Assembly: GCF_000422325.1 (NCBI RefSeq) | Contig: NZ_AULO01000011.1 | Location: 1 to 64,000 of the forward strand | Length of the DNA: 64,000 nucleotides | Reading direction: 5' to 3' | From: Marinospirillum minutulum DSM 6287 | GTDB taxonomy: Bacteria > Pseudomonadota > Gammaproteobacteria > Pseudomonadales > Halomonadaceae | Shown: positions 51,674 to 61,163 of the stretch, piece after piece | Numbering within the stretch: position 1 is the first letter of the stretch | Layout: the number at the start of each line of letters is the position of its first letter | Notes under the pieces: generated by a model | Told to the model about the DNA's origin: nothing | What the model saw: the letters and a program-made list of their open reading frames with translations, nothing else | Databases searched by the model: none | Position numbers and translations under genes: made by a program

Positions 51674-53695
51674 TTATTCTTCGTTGGCTTCAAACTTCAG
51701 CAACTCTGCACCTTGCGAAACCAAATCTCCGGCAGCGTAGAAGAACTCTGCAACTTTACCGTCAGCGGGTGCGCTTAGGGTGTGTTCCATTTTCATGGCT
51801 TCTATCACGATTAAGGAATCACCTTTTTTAACTTCTGCACCGGCTTCAACTAGCAGGGTAACTACTGAACCGTTCATAGGTGCGGTTAGGCTAGCGGTGG
51901 CTTCTTCAAGCTCGTGGCTGTCTAGGTCTGGGCGTAACCACTGGCAGGCGAAGTGTTCGTCTTGGGTGAAGAGGGTTAGGTTATTATTTAAGTCGGCGAC
52001 ATGAATGGTGCGGTGATGGCCATTAACCACGGCATCAAGGCGATCTTTGGTTAGGCTGCCTTCCACCAATAGTTTGTGTTCACCCACAAAAACAGTCCAG
52101 AAGTGTTTGGCGCTGTTACTTTTAGCAATCACACGAATAGCAATCGGCTCTTCTTGGCCTTCTACGGCAAAGCGTAGGTTTAGGCTAGGGTCGGTGTTCA
52201 TTCGCCAGCCGCCAAAGCCATGCCAAGGTGAGTAGGGGTCGCTAGAATGCTTGGCTTCTGCTTGGCGTTCTTGGTCTAGTTTAAGTAGTGCATAAAGTGA
52301 AGCTAAAGCCAGCAGGTTAGGGCTGTAGCTACCGCCTTTTTTGCTGAAGAGTAGGTCTTCATAGCGCTCAATAAAGCTGGTATCAACGTCAAAGTTTTGA
52401 AAAGGTGCTGCTTCGGCTAAACGCTTTAAAAAGCGGGTATTGGTTTTAACGCCAGCAATGCGGTATTCACCTAAAGCTTGTGCCATGCGGCTTAGTGCTG
52501 CTTCTCGGTTGGTATCCCAAACAATTAGCTTGGCAATCATGGGGTCGTAATAAATGCTGACTTCATCGCCTTCAAGCACACCTGTATCGACTCGTACATG
52601 GCGAGTTTCGGCAGGGGTGCGAACATAGCTTAAGGTGCCAGTTGCCGGTAAGAAGTCTTGGTCTGGGTCTTCGGCATAAATACGGGCTTCAAAGGCGTGA
52701 CCATGAATTTCTAGTTCATTTTGCTGTTTGGGTAAGGGTAAACCTGCAGCAATTTTTAACTGCCATTCCACTAGGTCTTCACCGGTAATCATTTCGGTGA
52801 TGGGGTGCTCAACCTGTAAGCGGGTGTTCATTTCCATAAAGAAGAAGCTGCCATCGGCATCAAGCAGAAACTCTACGGTTCCCGCATTTACATAACCTAT
52901 GGCTTGTGCGGCTTTAAGGGCAGCATCACCCATTTTGGCACGCAGTTCTTCGGTCATGCCTGGGGCGGGTGCTTCTTCAATGACTTTTTGGTGGCGACGC
53001 TGTACCGAACAGTCACGCTCGAACAAGTAAACACCTTGGCCTTGTGAATCACAGAACACCTGAAATTCAACGTGACGAGGTTTTACTAGGTATTTTTCTA
53101 CCAGCATGGTGTCGTCGCCAAAACCATTCATGGCTTCACGCTTGGCTGCGGCTAGGGCTTCATCAAATTCGCTGGACTTTTCAACAATACGCATACCCTT
53201 ACCACCACCGCCAGCCGTGGCTTTAAGGAGTACTGGGTAGCCAATTTTTTCGGCTTCTGCTTTGATTAGTTCGGGCGATTGATCGGCACCGTGGTAGCCA
53301 GGCACTAGCGGTACGCCAGCGTTTTCCATAATGATTTTAGCGGCAGATTTAGAACCCATGGCTTCAATGGCTTTAATGGGTGGGCCGATAAACACTAAAC
53401 CAGCGGCATCACAGGCGGCTACAAACTGGCTGTTTTCAGCTAAAAAGCCATAACCTGGGTGAATGGCTTCAGCGCCGGTTTGTTTGGCGGCAGCGATTAC
53501 CTTGTCGATTTGTAGGTAGCTGTCTCTGGCTGGCGCTGCACCTAGATAAACGGCTTCATCGGCCATTTTTACGTGTAGGGAGTCTCGGTCTGCATCGGAA
53601 TAAACAGCAACGCAGCGAATGCCCATTTGGTGGGCGGTACGAATAACGCGGCAAGCAATTTCACCACGGTTGGCAATGAGTATCTTACGGAACAT
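51674..53695 (-). CDS. liuD: Methylcrotonyl-CoA carboxylase, biotin-containing alpha subunit
   Basis: 673 residues. The biotin carboxylase half begins FRKILIANRGEIACRVIRTAHQMG and includes the ATP-grasp loop KATAGGGGKGMRIV, the RDCSVQRRHQKVIEEAPAP block and MNTRLQVEHPITE. A middle BT-like region follows, and the C-terminal biotinyl domain has VIEAMKMEHTLSAPADG, with the lysine biotinylated. With LiuB it carboxylates 3-methylcrotonyl-CoA to 3-methylglutaconyl-CoA. Position in the liu cluster settles the choice over acetyl- or propionyl-CoA carboxylase. Confidence 0.95.
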   Translation of the reverse strand: MFRKILIANRGEIACRVIRTAHQMGIRCVAVYSDADRDSLHVKMADEAVYLGAAPARDSYLQIDKVIAAAKQTGAEAIHPGYGFLAENSQFVAACDAAGLVFIGPPIKAIEAMGSKSAAKIIMENAGVPLVPGYHGADQSPELIKAEAEKIGYPVLLKATAGGGGKGMRIVEKSSEFDEALAAAKREAMNGFGDDTMLVEKYLVKPRHVEFQVFCDSQGQGVYLFERDCSVQRRHQKVIEEAPAPGMTEELRAKMGDAALKAAQAIGYVNAGTVEFLLDADGSFFFMEMNTRLQVEHPITEMITGEDLVEWQLKIAAGLPLPKQQNELEIHGHAFEARIYAEDPDQDFLPATGTLSYVRTPAETRHVRVDTGVLEGDEVSIYYDPMIAKLIVWDTNREAALSRMAQALGEYRIAGVKTNTRFLKRLAEAAPFQNFDVDTSFIERYEDLLFSKKGGSYSPNLLALASLYALLKLDQERQAEAKHSSDPYSPWHGFGGWRMNTDPSLNLRFAVEGQEEPIAIRVIAKSNSAKHFWTVFVGEHKLLVEGSLTKDRLDAVVNGHHRTIHVADLNNNLTLFTQDEHFACQWLRPDLDSHELEEATASLTAPMNGSVVTLLVEAGAEVKKGDSLIVIEAMKMEHTLSAPADGKVAEFFYAAGDLVSQGAELLKFEANEE

Positions 53696-53730
53696 GGTCA
53701 GTTCCTCTTTTTATATTGTTTAATTTGTTT

Positions 53731-53850
53731 TTAAGAAACCACTGTTGCAGCCCATCTGCTTTCGGTGTATTCGGCTGTCCTTGCCTCAAACACCGCGTTG
53801 CGCAGTCCCTGCTTCACTTGTCGCAGAAGAAGGCTGCCGTGGTTTCTTAA
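53731..53850. repeat. 120-base palindromic element between liuC and liuD
   Basis: TTAAGAAACCAC (53731-53742) and GTGGTTTCTTAA (53839-53850) are a perfect 12-bp inverted repeat. Inside, GCAGCC (53747-53752) pairs with GGCTGC (53832-53837), and CGGTGT (53763-53768) pairs with ACACCG (53790-53795). It looks like one branched hairpin. No coding potential. Confidence 0.75.
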
Positions 53851-53877
53851 GCCTGTTTATTTAAACTGTATAGGTGT

Positions 53878-54669
53878 TTACTTCTGCCAATTAGCCGCTC
53901 GCTTTTCAAAGAAGGCGCTCAGTCCTTCTTGGCCTTCGGCGGATACACGGATTTTGGCAATTAAATCGGTGGTGTAGTCTTGCGTTGTTAAGTCGGCTGG
54001 GCGGTCGGCAACCAAGTGAACTAACGCTTTGGTGTGGGCGACGGCTTGCGGGCTATTGGCGAGCAAAACTTTTACCAGTTGTTCTATTTCAGTATCTAAC
54101 GCTTCTTCGGCAACCACTTCATCAACCAAACCTAGCTGCTGGGCTTTTTCTACGTCTATTACTTCAGCGGTTAAGGCATAGCGGCGCATGGCACGCACAC
54201 CTAAAGCTCTAACCACATAGGGGCTAATAACGGCGGGTGATAAGCCAATTTTCACTTCAGATAAGCAAAAACGTGCTTTGCCAGTCGCTACCACTAGGTC
54301 GCAGCAAGCCGCTAAACCAACAGCACCACCATAGGCAGCACCTTGCACACGGCAAATAGTCGGGCAGGGTAGGGTGTCGAGTTCGTGCATTAATCTGGCG
54401 AGTTCTTGGGCATCTTTTTTGTTTTCGGCTTGGCTGTATTCGGCCATGCGTTTCATCCAACCTAGGTCGGCACCGGCAGAAAAGCTTTTGCCTTCTGATC
54501 CAAAAACTAACACTCGGGCTTTGGCATCACGCACTGTGGCTAGCTTGTTGAGTATTTCTGCTATTAAAAGATCATCAAAAGCGTTGTGAACTTCAGGACG
54601 GTTAAGCGTTAGGTAAGCCACACCACGTTGGTCGATAGTTAGCAGAACGGTTTGATTAGTGGTCGTCAT
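53878..54669 (-). CDS. liuC: Methylglutaconyl-CoA hydratase (enoyl-CoA hydratase family)
   Basis: 263 residues of crotonase fold. FGSEGKSFSAGADLGWMKRMAEYSQ gives the first oxyanion-hole strand. CRVQGAAYGGAVGLAACCDLVVAT supplies the second oxyanion Gly and flanks the usual catalytic Glu positions. FCLSEVKIGLSPAVISPYV follows. It hydrates 3-methylglutaconyl-CoA to HMG-CoA in leucine breakdown. The specific role is inferred from its place between liuB (21 bases upstream) and liuD; the fold alone would only say enoyl-CoA hydratase or isomerase. Confidence 0.92.
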   Translation of the reverse strand: MTTTNQTVLLTIDQRGVAYLTLNRPEVHNAFDDLLIAEILNKLATVRDAKARVLVFGSEGKSFSAGADLGWMKRMAEYSQAENKKDAQELARLMHELDTLPCPTICRVQGAAYGGAVGLAACCDLVVATGKARFCLSEVKIGLSPAVISPYVVRALGVRAMRRYALTAEVIDVEKAQQLGLVDEVVAEEALDTEIEQLVKVLLANSPQAVAHTKALVHLVADRPADLTTQDYTTDLIAKIRVSAEGQEGLSAFFEKRAANWQK

Positions 54670-54690
54670 TTTCTTCTCCTTAAGCAGCGC

Positions 54691-56298
54691 TTACATGCGG
54701 AACACGCCAAAACGTGTCGGCTTATTGGCGGCATTTAATGAGGCTGAAATGGCTAAACCTAGGGTGTCACGGGTTTGAATGGGGTCAAGAATACCGTCAT
54801 CCCATAAACGTGCACTGGCAAAATAAGGGTGGCCTTGGTGCTCGTACATTTCACGAGTGGGCTTTTTGAAAGCTTCTTCTTCTGCTGCTGACCAGTCAGT
54901 ACCGTTGCGTTCGTGCTGCTCACGCTTAACTTGTGCCAGTACGTTGGCAGCTTGTTCGCCACCCATGACAGAAATACGAGCATTCGGCCACATCCACATA
55001 AAGTTAGGGTCGTAAGCACGGCCACACATACCGTAGTTACCGGCACCAAAACTACCACCAATTAGAATGGTGAATTTAGGCACTTGAGCACAGGCAACAG
55101 CGGTGACCATTTTGGCACCGTGTTTGGCGATACCTTCATGCTCGTAACGAGAACCCACCATAAAGCCGGTGATATTTTGTAGGAACACAAGAGGAATGCC
55201 ACGCTGGGCACAAAGCTCGATAAAGTGAGCGCCTTTTTGAGCGGATTCAGAAAAAAGTACGCCATTGTTGGCCAAAATACCGACTGGATAGCCATGAATA
55301 CGGGCAAAGCCAGTGACTAGCGTTTCACCGTACCAGCGTTTAAATTCATCAAATTCAGAGCCATCAACCACACGGGCAATTACTTCACGCACATCGTAGG
55401 GCTTGCGTAAATCAGTACCCACAATGCCGTAGATTTCTTCTGGATCGTAAAGGGGTGGGCGTGAAGGTTGAATGTCGAGTTCACCCAGTTTTTTCCAGTT
55501 CAAGCGACTAACCGCACGGCGCACCAGTTGTAGGGCATGTTCATCGCTGAGTGCGTAATGGTCAACCACACCAGAAATACGTGCGTGAACATCGGCACCG
55601 CCTAGGTCTTCAGCCGTGACCACTTCACCTGTGGCGGCTTTAACTAAGGGTGGGCCTGCTAGAAAAATAGTGCCTTGTTCTTTAACGATAATAGATTCAT
55701 CGGCCATGGCAGGTACATAAGCACCACCGGCAGTACAAGAGCCCATAACTGAAGCAATTTGGGGAATGCCTTCGCTAGACATGGTGGCTTGGTTGTAGAA
55801 AATACGACCAAAGTGATCACGGTCGGGGAAGACTTCATCTTGGTTAGGTAGGTTAGCACCGCCGGAATCGACTAGGTAAATACAGGGAAGGCGATTTTTA
55901 CGGGCAATTTCTTGCGCTCGCAAGTGCTTTTTAACCGTGAGCGGATAATAAGTACCGCCTTTGGTGGTGGCATCGTTGGCAACAATAATGCATTCCACAC
56001 CGGAGACACGGCCAATGCCGGTAATAATGCCAGCGCTGGGTACAAAATCATCGTAAACATCAAGGGCGGCAAGTTGTGAGAATTCTAAAAAAGGTGCGCC
56101 TTGGTCGAGTAGGCGTTCAATACGTTCACGGGGCAGAAGCTTGCCACGACTTAGGTGACGTTCTTGCGCTTTAGCACCGCCACCTTGTTTCACTTCGTCT
56201 AATTTTTTGTGCAGATCGGCAATAACTTCACGCATCGCTGCTTCGTTTTCAGCAAACTGCGGCGCTCGAGTATTTACCTGCGTTTTAATCACAGTCAT
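54691..56298 (-). CDS. liuB: Methylcrotonyl-CoA carboxylase, carboxyltransferase beta subunit
   Basis: 535 residues, the typical MccB length. [27 protein letters not shown] opens the carboxyltransferase. [49 protein letters not shown] and [20 protein letters not shown] form the acyl-CoA oxyanion regions. [13 protein letters not shown] and [18 protein letters not shown] form the biotin-side pocket. The N-terminal block and the [10 protein letters not shown] loop distinguish it from propionyl-CoA carboxylase. Separated from liuA by 438 bases of palindromic sequence. Confidence 0.96.
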   Translation of the reverse strand: MTVIKTQVNTRAPQFAENEAAMREVIADLHKKLDEVKQGGGAKAQERHLSRGKLLPRERIERLLDQGAPFLEFSQLAALDVYDDFVPSAGIITGIGRVSGVECIIVANDATTKGGTYYPLTVKKHLRAQEIARKNRLPCIYLVDSGGANLPNQDEVFPDRDHFGRIFYNQATMSSEGIPQIASVMGSCTAGGAYVPAMADESIIVKEQGTIFLAGPPLVKAATGEVVTAEDLGGADVHARISGVVDHYALSDEHALQLVRRAVSRLNWKKLGELDIQPSRPPLYDPEEIYGIVGTDLRKPYDVREVIARVVDGSEFDEFKRWYGETLVTGFARIHGYPVGILANNGVLFSESAQKGAHFIELCAQRGIPLVFLQNITGFMVGSRYEHEGIAKHGAKMVTAVACAQVPKFTILIGGSFGAGNYGMCGRAYDPNFMWMWPNARISVMGGEQAANVLAQVKREQHERNGTDWSAAEEEAFKKPTREMYEHQGHPYFASARLWDDGILDPIQTRDTLGLAISASLNAANKPTRFGVFRM

Positions 56299-56368
56299 TT
56301 CAGTGATCCTTTTATTGTAATAGTGCAGCTGGGTGGTATCGCTAGTGCTTTTATTTGCGTATTAGCAG

Positions 56369-56480
56369 GTGCTTTATGGCGTAGGTGTTATTACATCGGG
56401 GCGCAGCAAGTACGTCCATGTATGCTCTACTGCTGCGTCCTGCAGCAGAAGCCCGATGAATAACAGCCCACGCCAAGCAC
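56369..56480. repeat. 112-base palindromic element between liuA and liuB
   Basis: GTGC...GGCGT...TGTTATT...ATCGGG (56369-56400) is mirrored by CCCGAT...AATAACA...CACGCC...GCAC (56452-56480), giving an interrupted long stem. The loop contains GCAGCA / TGCTGC pairings, and TGCAGCAG follows. No coding potential. A REP/MITE-like element is the simplest reading. Confidence 0.7.
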
Positions 56481-56574
56481 ATAACTCATCAGCTAACGGT
56501 GTTTTTTAATATCGAGTTAACCTAGCTGCTTTTATTGTTTGGTGGCGATTTAAACTCAGTAGTTCGATATTCGT

Positions 56575-56723
56575 TAGCCTAGCTTGTTGTTTCTTGGGCT
56601 TCTGCAACATGGATGTTGCAGTTGAGTTTACAGGGCAGTTTTTTGCTCCTGCAAAAACTGCATTTCCGCCATCCTTGGCGGTCAGACGTATTCACAACGA
56701 CCCAAGAAATAATAACTAGGCTA
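56575..56723. repeat. 149-base branched palindromic element upstream of liuB
   Basis: Outer stems TAGCCTAG / CTAGGCTA (56575-56582, 56716-56723) and TTTCTTGGG / CCCAAGAAA (56590-56598, 56701-56709) enclose three separate hairpins: TGCAACAT-GG-ATGTTGCA (56603-56620), GCAGTTTTTTGC / GCAAAAACTGC (56635-56661) and CCGCC / GGCGG (56667-56682). The folded form is a three-arm cloverleaf. No coding potential; could be a mobile repeat or a structured RNA in the liu transcript. Confidence 0.7.
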
Positions 56724-56736
56724 GAACGATAAGCTC

Positions 56737-57906
56737 CTAGCGAGATTCGTTAAAAATCTCACGCCCAATCAACATGCGTCGTACTTCGCTGGTACCTGCG
56801 CCAATTTCGTAGAGCTTGGCATCACGCAGTAAGCGGCCAGTAGCATATTCATTGGTGTAACCATTACCGCCTAGCAGCTGAATGGAATCTAAAGCAACCT
56901 GAGTGGCTTTTTCAGCACAGTAAAGAATAACGCCAGCAGCATCTTTACGGCTGACTTCGCCACGGTCGCAACCTGCCGCAACAGCATATAAATAAGCACG
57001 GCAAGCAGACATGGTGGTGTACATATCAGCAATTTTGCCTTGTACTAGCTGGAATTCACCTATGGACTGATCAAACTGCTTACGCTCGTGAATATAAGGA
57101 ACCACGATATCCATTGCCGCCTGCATAATGCCGATAGGGCCAGCAGCTAAAACAGTACGCTCAAAATCTAGGCCGCTCATAAGCACGCGAACCCCTTTAC
57201 CTACTTCACCCAGTACGTTTTCTTCAGGCACTTCACAGTCTTGGAAAACCAACTCACAAGTGTTAGAACCACGCATACCTAGCTTGTCTAATTTTTGGTG
57301 GCGTGAAAAACCTGGGGAATCGCCTTCAACGATAAAAGCGGTAATGCCTTTAGAGCCTGCAGAGGTATCGGTTTTAGCGTAGATAACAAAGGTGTGAGCA
57401 TCAGGACCATTAGTGATCCACATTTTGTTACCATTAAGAACGTACTTATCACCTTTTTTGTCGGCACGTAGCTTCATGCTTACTACGTCTGAACCGGCGT
57501 TTGGTTCTGACATGGCTAAAGCGCCAATGTGTTCGCCAGAGCAAAGCTTAGGTAAGTATTTTTCTTTTTGCGCTTGGGTGCCATTAATTTTAATTTGGTT
57601 AACACAAAGGTTAGAGTGCGCACCGTAAGACAGGCCTACAGAAGCAGAGGCACGAGAAATTTCTTCAACTGCGATACAGTGAGCCAAATAGCCCATGCCT
57701 GAACCGCCGAACTCTTCTGGTACAGTAATGCCAAGTAAGCCCATATCGCCAAACTTTTTCCATAAGTCCATAGGAAATTCGTTGGTTTTATCTATTTCAG
57801 CAGCACGAGGCGCAATTTCAGCAGCAGCGAAAGCGTTGATTGATTCGCGCAGCATATTTAAGTCATCGTCTAAGCCGAAGTTCATATCTTTAAAGATGGA
57901 TTGCAT
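56737..57906 (-). CDS. liuA: Isovaleryl-CoA dehydrogenase
   Basis: 389 residues, acyl-CoA dehydrogenase fold. Features include [86 protein letters not shown] (FAD-binding), [18 protein letters not shown] and the C-terminal [42 protein letters not shown]. The [25 protein letters not shown] segment contains the helix with the base typical of isovaleryl enzymes. It oxidises isovaleryl-CoA to 3-methylcrotonyl-CoA, reducing ETF. First gene of the liu cluster, with a LiuR-like operator upstream. Confidence 0.95.
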   Translation of the reverse strand: MQSIFKDMNFGLDDDLNMLRESINAFAAAEIAPRAAEIDKTNEFPMDLWKKFGDMGLLGITVPEEFGGSGMGYLAHCIAVEEISRASASVGLSYGAHSNLCVNQIKINGTQAQKEKYLPKLCSGEHIGALAMSEPNAGSDVVSMKLRADKKGDKYVLNGNKMWITNGPDAHTFVIYAKTDTSAGSKGITAFIVEGDSPGFSRHQKLDKLGMRGSNTCELVFQDCEVPEENVLGEVGKGVRVLMSGLDFERTVLAAGPIGIMQAAMDIVVPYIHERKQFDQSIGEFQLVQGKIADMYTTMSACRAYLYAVAAGCDRGEVSRKDAAGVILYCAEKATQVALDSIQLLGGNGYTNEYATGRLLRDAKLYEIGAGTSEVRRMLIGREIFNESR

Positions 57907-57972
57907 GGTGTGTCCCTCTGCTGGTGTTTTATATGAGTGCTTTGTTATTTATTAAGCTAACTTTAGGGTAAG

Positions 57973-57988
57973 TTGACGTTAACGTAAA
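57973..57988 (-). promoter_or_regulatory. Candidate LiuR (MerR-type) operator upstream of liuA
   Basis: TTGACGTTAACGTAAA is a near-perfect 16-bp palindrome centred on GTTAAC, 67 bases upstream of the liuA ATG. From memory, LiuR sites of leucine-degradation clusters have the form TTTACGTnnACGTAAA or TTGACGTnnACGTAAA. MerR-type regulators bind between a widely spaced -35 and -10; I could not assign those boxes firmly. No liuR gene is in the window. Confidence 0.55.
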
Positions 57989-58133
57989 GCTAAATTTTCT
58001 GACTGAAACGTCATTTTTATAAAGGAATTAAAAACCTTAGTCTTGCTGTTGTTATTTTTTTGATCTAGTTCTAATCTAGGCAAGCAATCTACGCTAGCTC
58101 TATAACGCATTTTGAATATCATGAGAAACTAAC

Positions 58134-60188
58134 TTGAGTGTTGAAACCTTAAACCGTCAGCAAGCAATTCTAGAAGCCGCTAATGAACTAATAGCGACTG
58201 TTTCGATGGATCAGCGCCTAACCTATATCAATTTGGCAGGTCGTCGAATGCTTGGTATTCCAGTTTCGTTAAATTTAGACCTAGAAAGGCTCCATGTTAG
58301 AGACTTTCATCCTTCCGACAGCTATCAGCTACTTAACGAACAAATTTTTCCTCAAGTTGTCGCTAGTTGTGAAACTTGGGAGGGTGAGTTAGAGCTACGT
58401 AATTTAAAGGGTGAAGTGTTTCCTGCTCATCTGACACTTGTTCCCCATACCTCTGAGGCTAAGGATGAGGTCTTGTGGATTACAGGCATCTTTAGGGATT
58501 TACGCCGCAGAAAAGAATTTGAGGCACAAAGACGTTTAGCCATGCGGGTTTTTGAGTCAACCATTGAGGGCATAATGGTGACTGATGGTCGAGCTAGAAT
58601 TCAGCAGGTAAATGCTGCTTTTACAGATATAACAGGCTACCAGCCAGAAGAAGTACTAGGGCTTACGCCTAAGGTTTTGCAATCCAAACACCATGACAAA
58701 GCTTTTTATAAAGCTATGTGGGATAGCATTGCAGAGGTAGATCACTGGAAAGGTGAGGTGTGGAACCGGCGTAAAGATGGCAGTGTTTACCTACAATGGC
58801 TGTCCATTAACTGTGTACGTAATGAACTAGGCGAAATTGAAAACTACATTTCTATTATTCATGACCTAAGTGAATTACGTGCTAAAGAAGCACAAATACA
58901 ACATTTAGCTCATCACGATGTTTTAACTGGGTTAGGTAATCGCCACCAGCTGAATGAACGCTTGAATCATGCTGTGCGCCAAGCTAAAAGCCAGCAAGAA
59001 GAGCTGGCTTTGCTTTTAGTTGATTTAGGCCATATTCAAATTATTAACGAAACCTTTGGTCATAACTGGTGCGATAAGTTAATTAGCGAGCAAAGTAAAA
59101 AGTTACGCAAACGCGTAGGCGATGCCGATATGCTAGTGCGTGTTGGTGCTGATGAGTTTGCCTTGCTGGTTGAAGATTATGATCTGGTTCATGATATTAC
59201 CCAGTTAGCCAACGATATAAAAAATACTCTGCAAAAGCCGGTAGTTATTGAAGGTAAACAGGTGGCATTAAGCCCCTCCATAGGCGTGGCGTTTTTTCCA
59301 GTTGATGGCCTAGATGCAGATACCCTATTAAGCAATGCTCAAGCAGCATTAAGTGAAGCCAAAAATGCAGGGCGTGATGCCTTTCGTTTTTTTGACCATA
59401 AAATGACTGAAGAAGCGCGTAACCTGCTTAATCTTGAACAGGCTCTACGAACCGCTATTGAGGGTAAGGGTTTAAGCTTGCATTTTCAGCCTAAGGTGCA
59501 ACTAATTGATCAACAAATTTATGGTGTTGAGGCTTTAATACGTTGGCAGCACCCTGAATTAGGTAGCCTGTCTCCTGCTGTTTTTATTCCTCTAGCTGAA
59601 GAGTCGGGTTTAATCATAGAAATAGGGGCTTGGGTAGTTGAGGAAACTTGCCGTGCCCTAGTAAGGTGGCGTGATGCAGGTTTAGTTCTACCTAGGGTTG
59701 CCATTAATATTGCTGTACAGCAATTAGATAACGCAGCTTTTCCTGACTGGTTTGAAAGCTTGCTTAAGCATTATAACTTGGGTTTAGATAACTTTGAGTT
59801 AGAAATCACTGAAACAGGATTAATGCAGAATGAGCTGTGTGCTTTAGATACCTTAAGCATGTTAAAGCAAAAAGGCTTCCGTATTGCCTTAGATGATTTT
59901 GGTACAGGTTATTCTAGTCTGTCTTACCTACGTAAGTTACCGCTATCTACCTTAAAAATAGACCGTTCTTTTATACAAGACATGGGAAGTGATGATGCTA
60001 GCCTGAGCATAGTAAAAACAATTGTGCAGCTGGCGCATAACTTAAAACTAGACTTAGTGGCGGAAGGGGTTGAAGAAGAAGCGCAAGCGCTACAACTTTT
60101 AACCATGGGTTGTCAGCAGGCGCAGGGCTTTTTATATTACAAACCCTTACCTGAGAAGGAGCTGGTAAAACTACTTAAGTCGCTTTAA
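58134..60188 (+). CDS. PAS-PAS-GGDEF-EAL cyclic-di-GMP signalling protein
   Basis: 684 residues from a TTG start; a stop codon four codons upstream leaves no earlier start. Two PAS domains (about 10-125 and 135-255; the second has TDITGYQPEEVLGLTPKVLQS) precede a degenerate GGDEF domain in which the signature is VGADEF, so cyclase activity is unlikely. The EAL domain is well conserved: EALIRWQHPE, ELEITETGLMQNE, ALDDFGTGYSSLSYLRKLPLSTLKIDRSFI and VAEGVEE. It should act as a c-di-GMP phosphodiesterase controlled by the PAS sensors. No membrane segment. Its end overlaps the convergent LysR gene by 14 bases. Confidence 0.9.
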   Translation: MSVETLNRQQAILEAANELIATVSMDQRLTYINLAGRRMLGIPVSLNLDLERLHVRDFHPSDSYQLLNEQIFPQVVASCETWEGELELRNLKGEVFPAHLTLVPHTSEAKDEVLWITGIFRDLRRRKEFEAQRRLAMRVFESTIEGIMVTDGRARIQQVNAAFTDITGYQPEEVLGLTPKVLQSKHHDKAFYKAMWDSIAEVDHWKGEVWNRRKDGSVYLQWLSINCVRNELGEIENYISIIHDLSELRAKEAQIQHLAHHDVLTGLGNRHQLNERLNHAVRQAKSQQEELALLLVDLGHIQIINETFGHNWCDKLISEQSKKLRKRVGDADMLVRVGADEFALLVEDYDLVHDITQLANDIKNTLQKPVVIEGKQVALSPSIGVAFFPVDGLDADTLLSNAQAALSEAKNAGRDAFRFFDHKMTEEARNLLNLEQALRTAIEGKGLSLHFQPKVQLIDQQIYGVEALIRWQHPELGSLSPAVFIPLAEESGLIIEIGAWVVEETCRALVRWRDAGLVLPRVAINIAVQQLDNAAFPDWFESLLKHYNLGLDNFELEITETGLMQNELCALDTLSMLKQKGFRIALDDFGTGYSSLSYLRKLPLSTLKIDRSFIQDMGSDDASLSIVKTIVQLAHNLKLDLVAEGVEEEAQALQLLTMGCQQAQGFLYYKPLPEKELVKLLKSL

Positions 60189-61041
60189 GCAGCTGAATCA
60201 TTTGGCGGGCTGCATTCGATAAGGTGCGCTCACGGTGATATAAAAAACCCAGCGGACGGGTTATGGGTGAATGATTAATTTTTAATACTGCTAGGCTTTT
60301 ATCTATCAGCGTTTCAGGCAGCAAACTCCAACCCAAACCTATCGAGACCATCATTTTTATGGTTTCCATGTAGTTGGTCGAAAGCGTTACGTTTAATTCC
60401 AATCCCTGTTCTTTGAACACCTTGCTTACTATGCCACGCGTAAAAGTCTGTTGCCCTGGTAATACTGCATCGTGCTGGGTTAAATCTTCTAATTTTAAAT
60501 TAGCTTGCTGGCTTAAAGGGTGGTCTTTAGCCACCACAAAACGCAGTTGATCTTGCCACACTGGTACTACTACTAATGCTGGGTCGGGCAGGGGGGCTAA
60601 GGTAACGATGGCTAATTCTAAATCACCGGTTAATACGCCAGCATAGGCTTGCTCAGAGTCTTGAAAGCGCATATCGAGCTTTACTTGGGGGTGGGCTTGG
60701 GTAAAGGCTTTTAATAAGGGCGGTAAGCGGTGCAGGCCAATGTGGTGGCTGGTTGCCAGTATAAGCGAGCCTTGAATTTCACCACTTAAGTTAGCCAGCA
60801 TCCGGCGAGTGTCTTTTAAATCAGCTAACAAATGCTTAGCTCTAGGTAAGAGTGCACTACCGGCTTGGGTTAATTTAATATTACGCCCTATGCGATCAAA
60901 CAACTTTTGGTTGAGTTGTTCTTCTAGGCTAGCAATACGCTTGCTTACTGCTGGCTGGGTTAAATGCAGCTCATCGCCAGCACGAGAAAAAGATTCTTGT
61001 TCTGCCACTGCAACAAACGCTTGTAGTGCTTGAATGTCCAC
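60175..61041 (-). CDS. LysR-family transcriptional regulator
   Basis: 288 residues. The winged HTH is MDIQALQAFVAVAEQESFSRAGDELHLTQPAVSKRIASLEEQLNQKLFDRIGRNIKLTQAG (1-61). A linker helix and a two-lobed effector domain follow. It is divergent from leuC with 122 bases between the two start codons, the usual arrangement for a LysR protein controlling its neighbour, and similar LysR genes sit before leuC in pseudomonads. Regulation of leuCDB is therefore likely but not shown; the effector is unknown. Confidence 0.9.
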   Translation of the reverse strand: MDIQALQAFVAVAEQESFSRAGDELHLTQPAVSKRIASLEEQLNQKLFDRIGRNIKLTQAGSALLPRAKHLLADLKDTRRMLANLSGEIQGSLILATSHHIGLHRLPPLLKAFTQAHPQVKLDMRFQDSEQAYAGVLTGDLELAIVTLAPLPDPALVVVPVWQDQLRFVVAKDHPLSQQANLKLEDLTQHDAVLPGQQTFTRGIVSKVFKEQGLELNVTLSTNYMETIKMMVSIGLGWSLLPETLIDKSLAVLKINHSPITRPLGFLYHRERTLSNAARQMIQLLKAT

Positions 61042-61163
61042 TTTAATCAGTATTCCAAAAAGTTATGCTTAATATGAATGCTATGAATTGGTTTTATTAA
61101 AGCCTAACCATTAAGATGTTAGCAAGCCTAAATAAAGGCTACCCATTTGAGGAGAAGAAAAAA

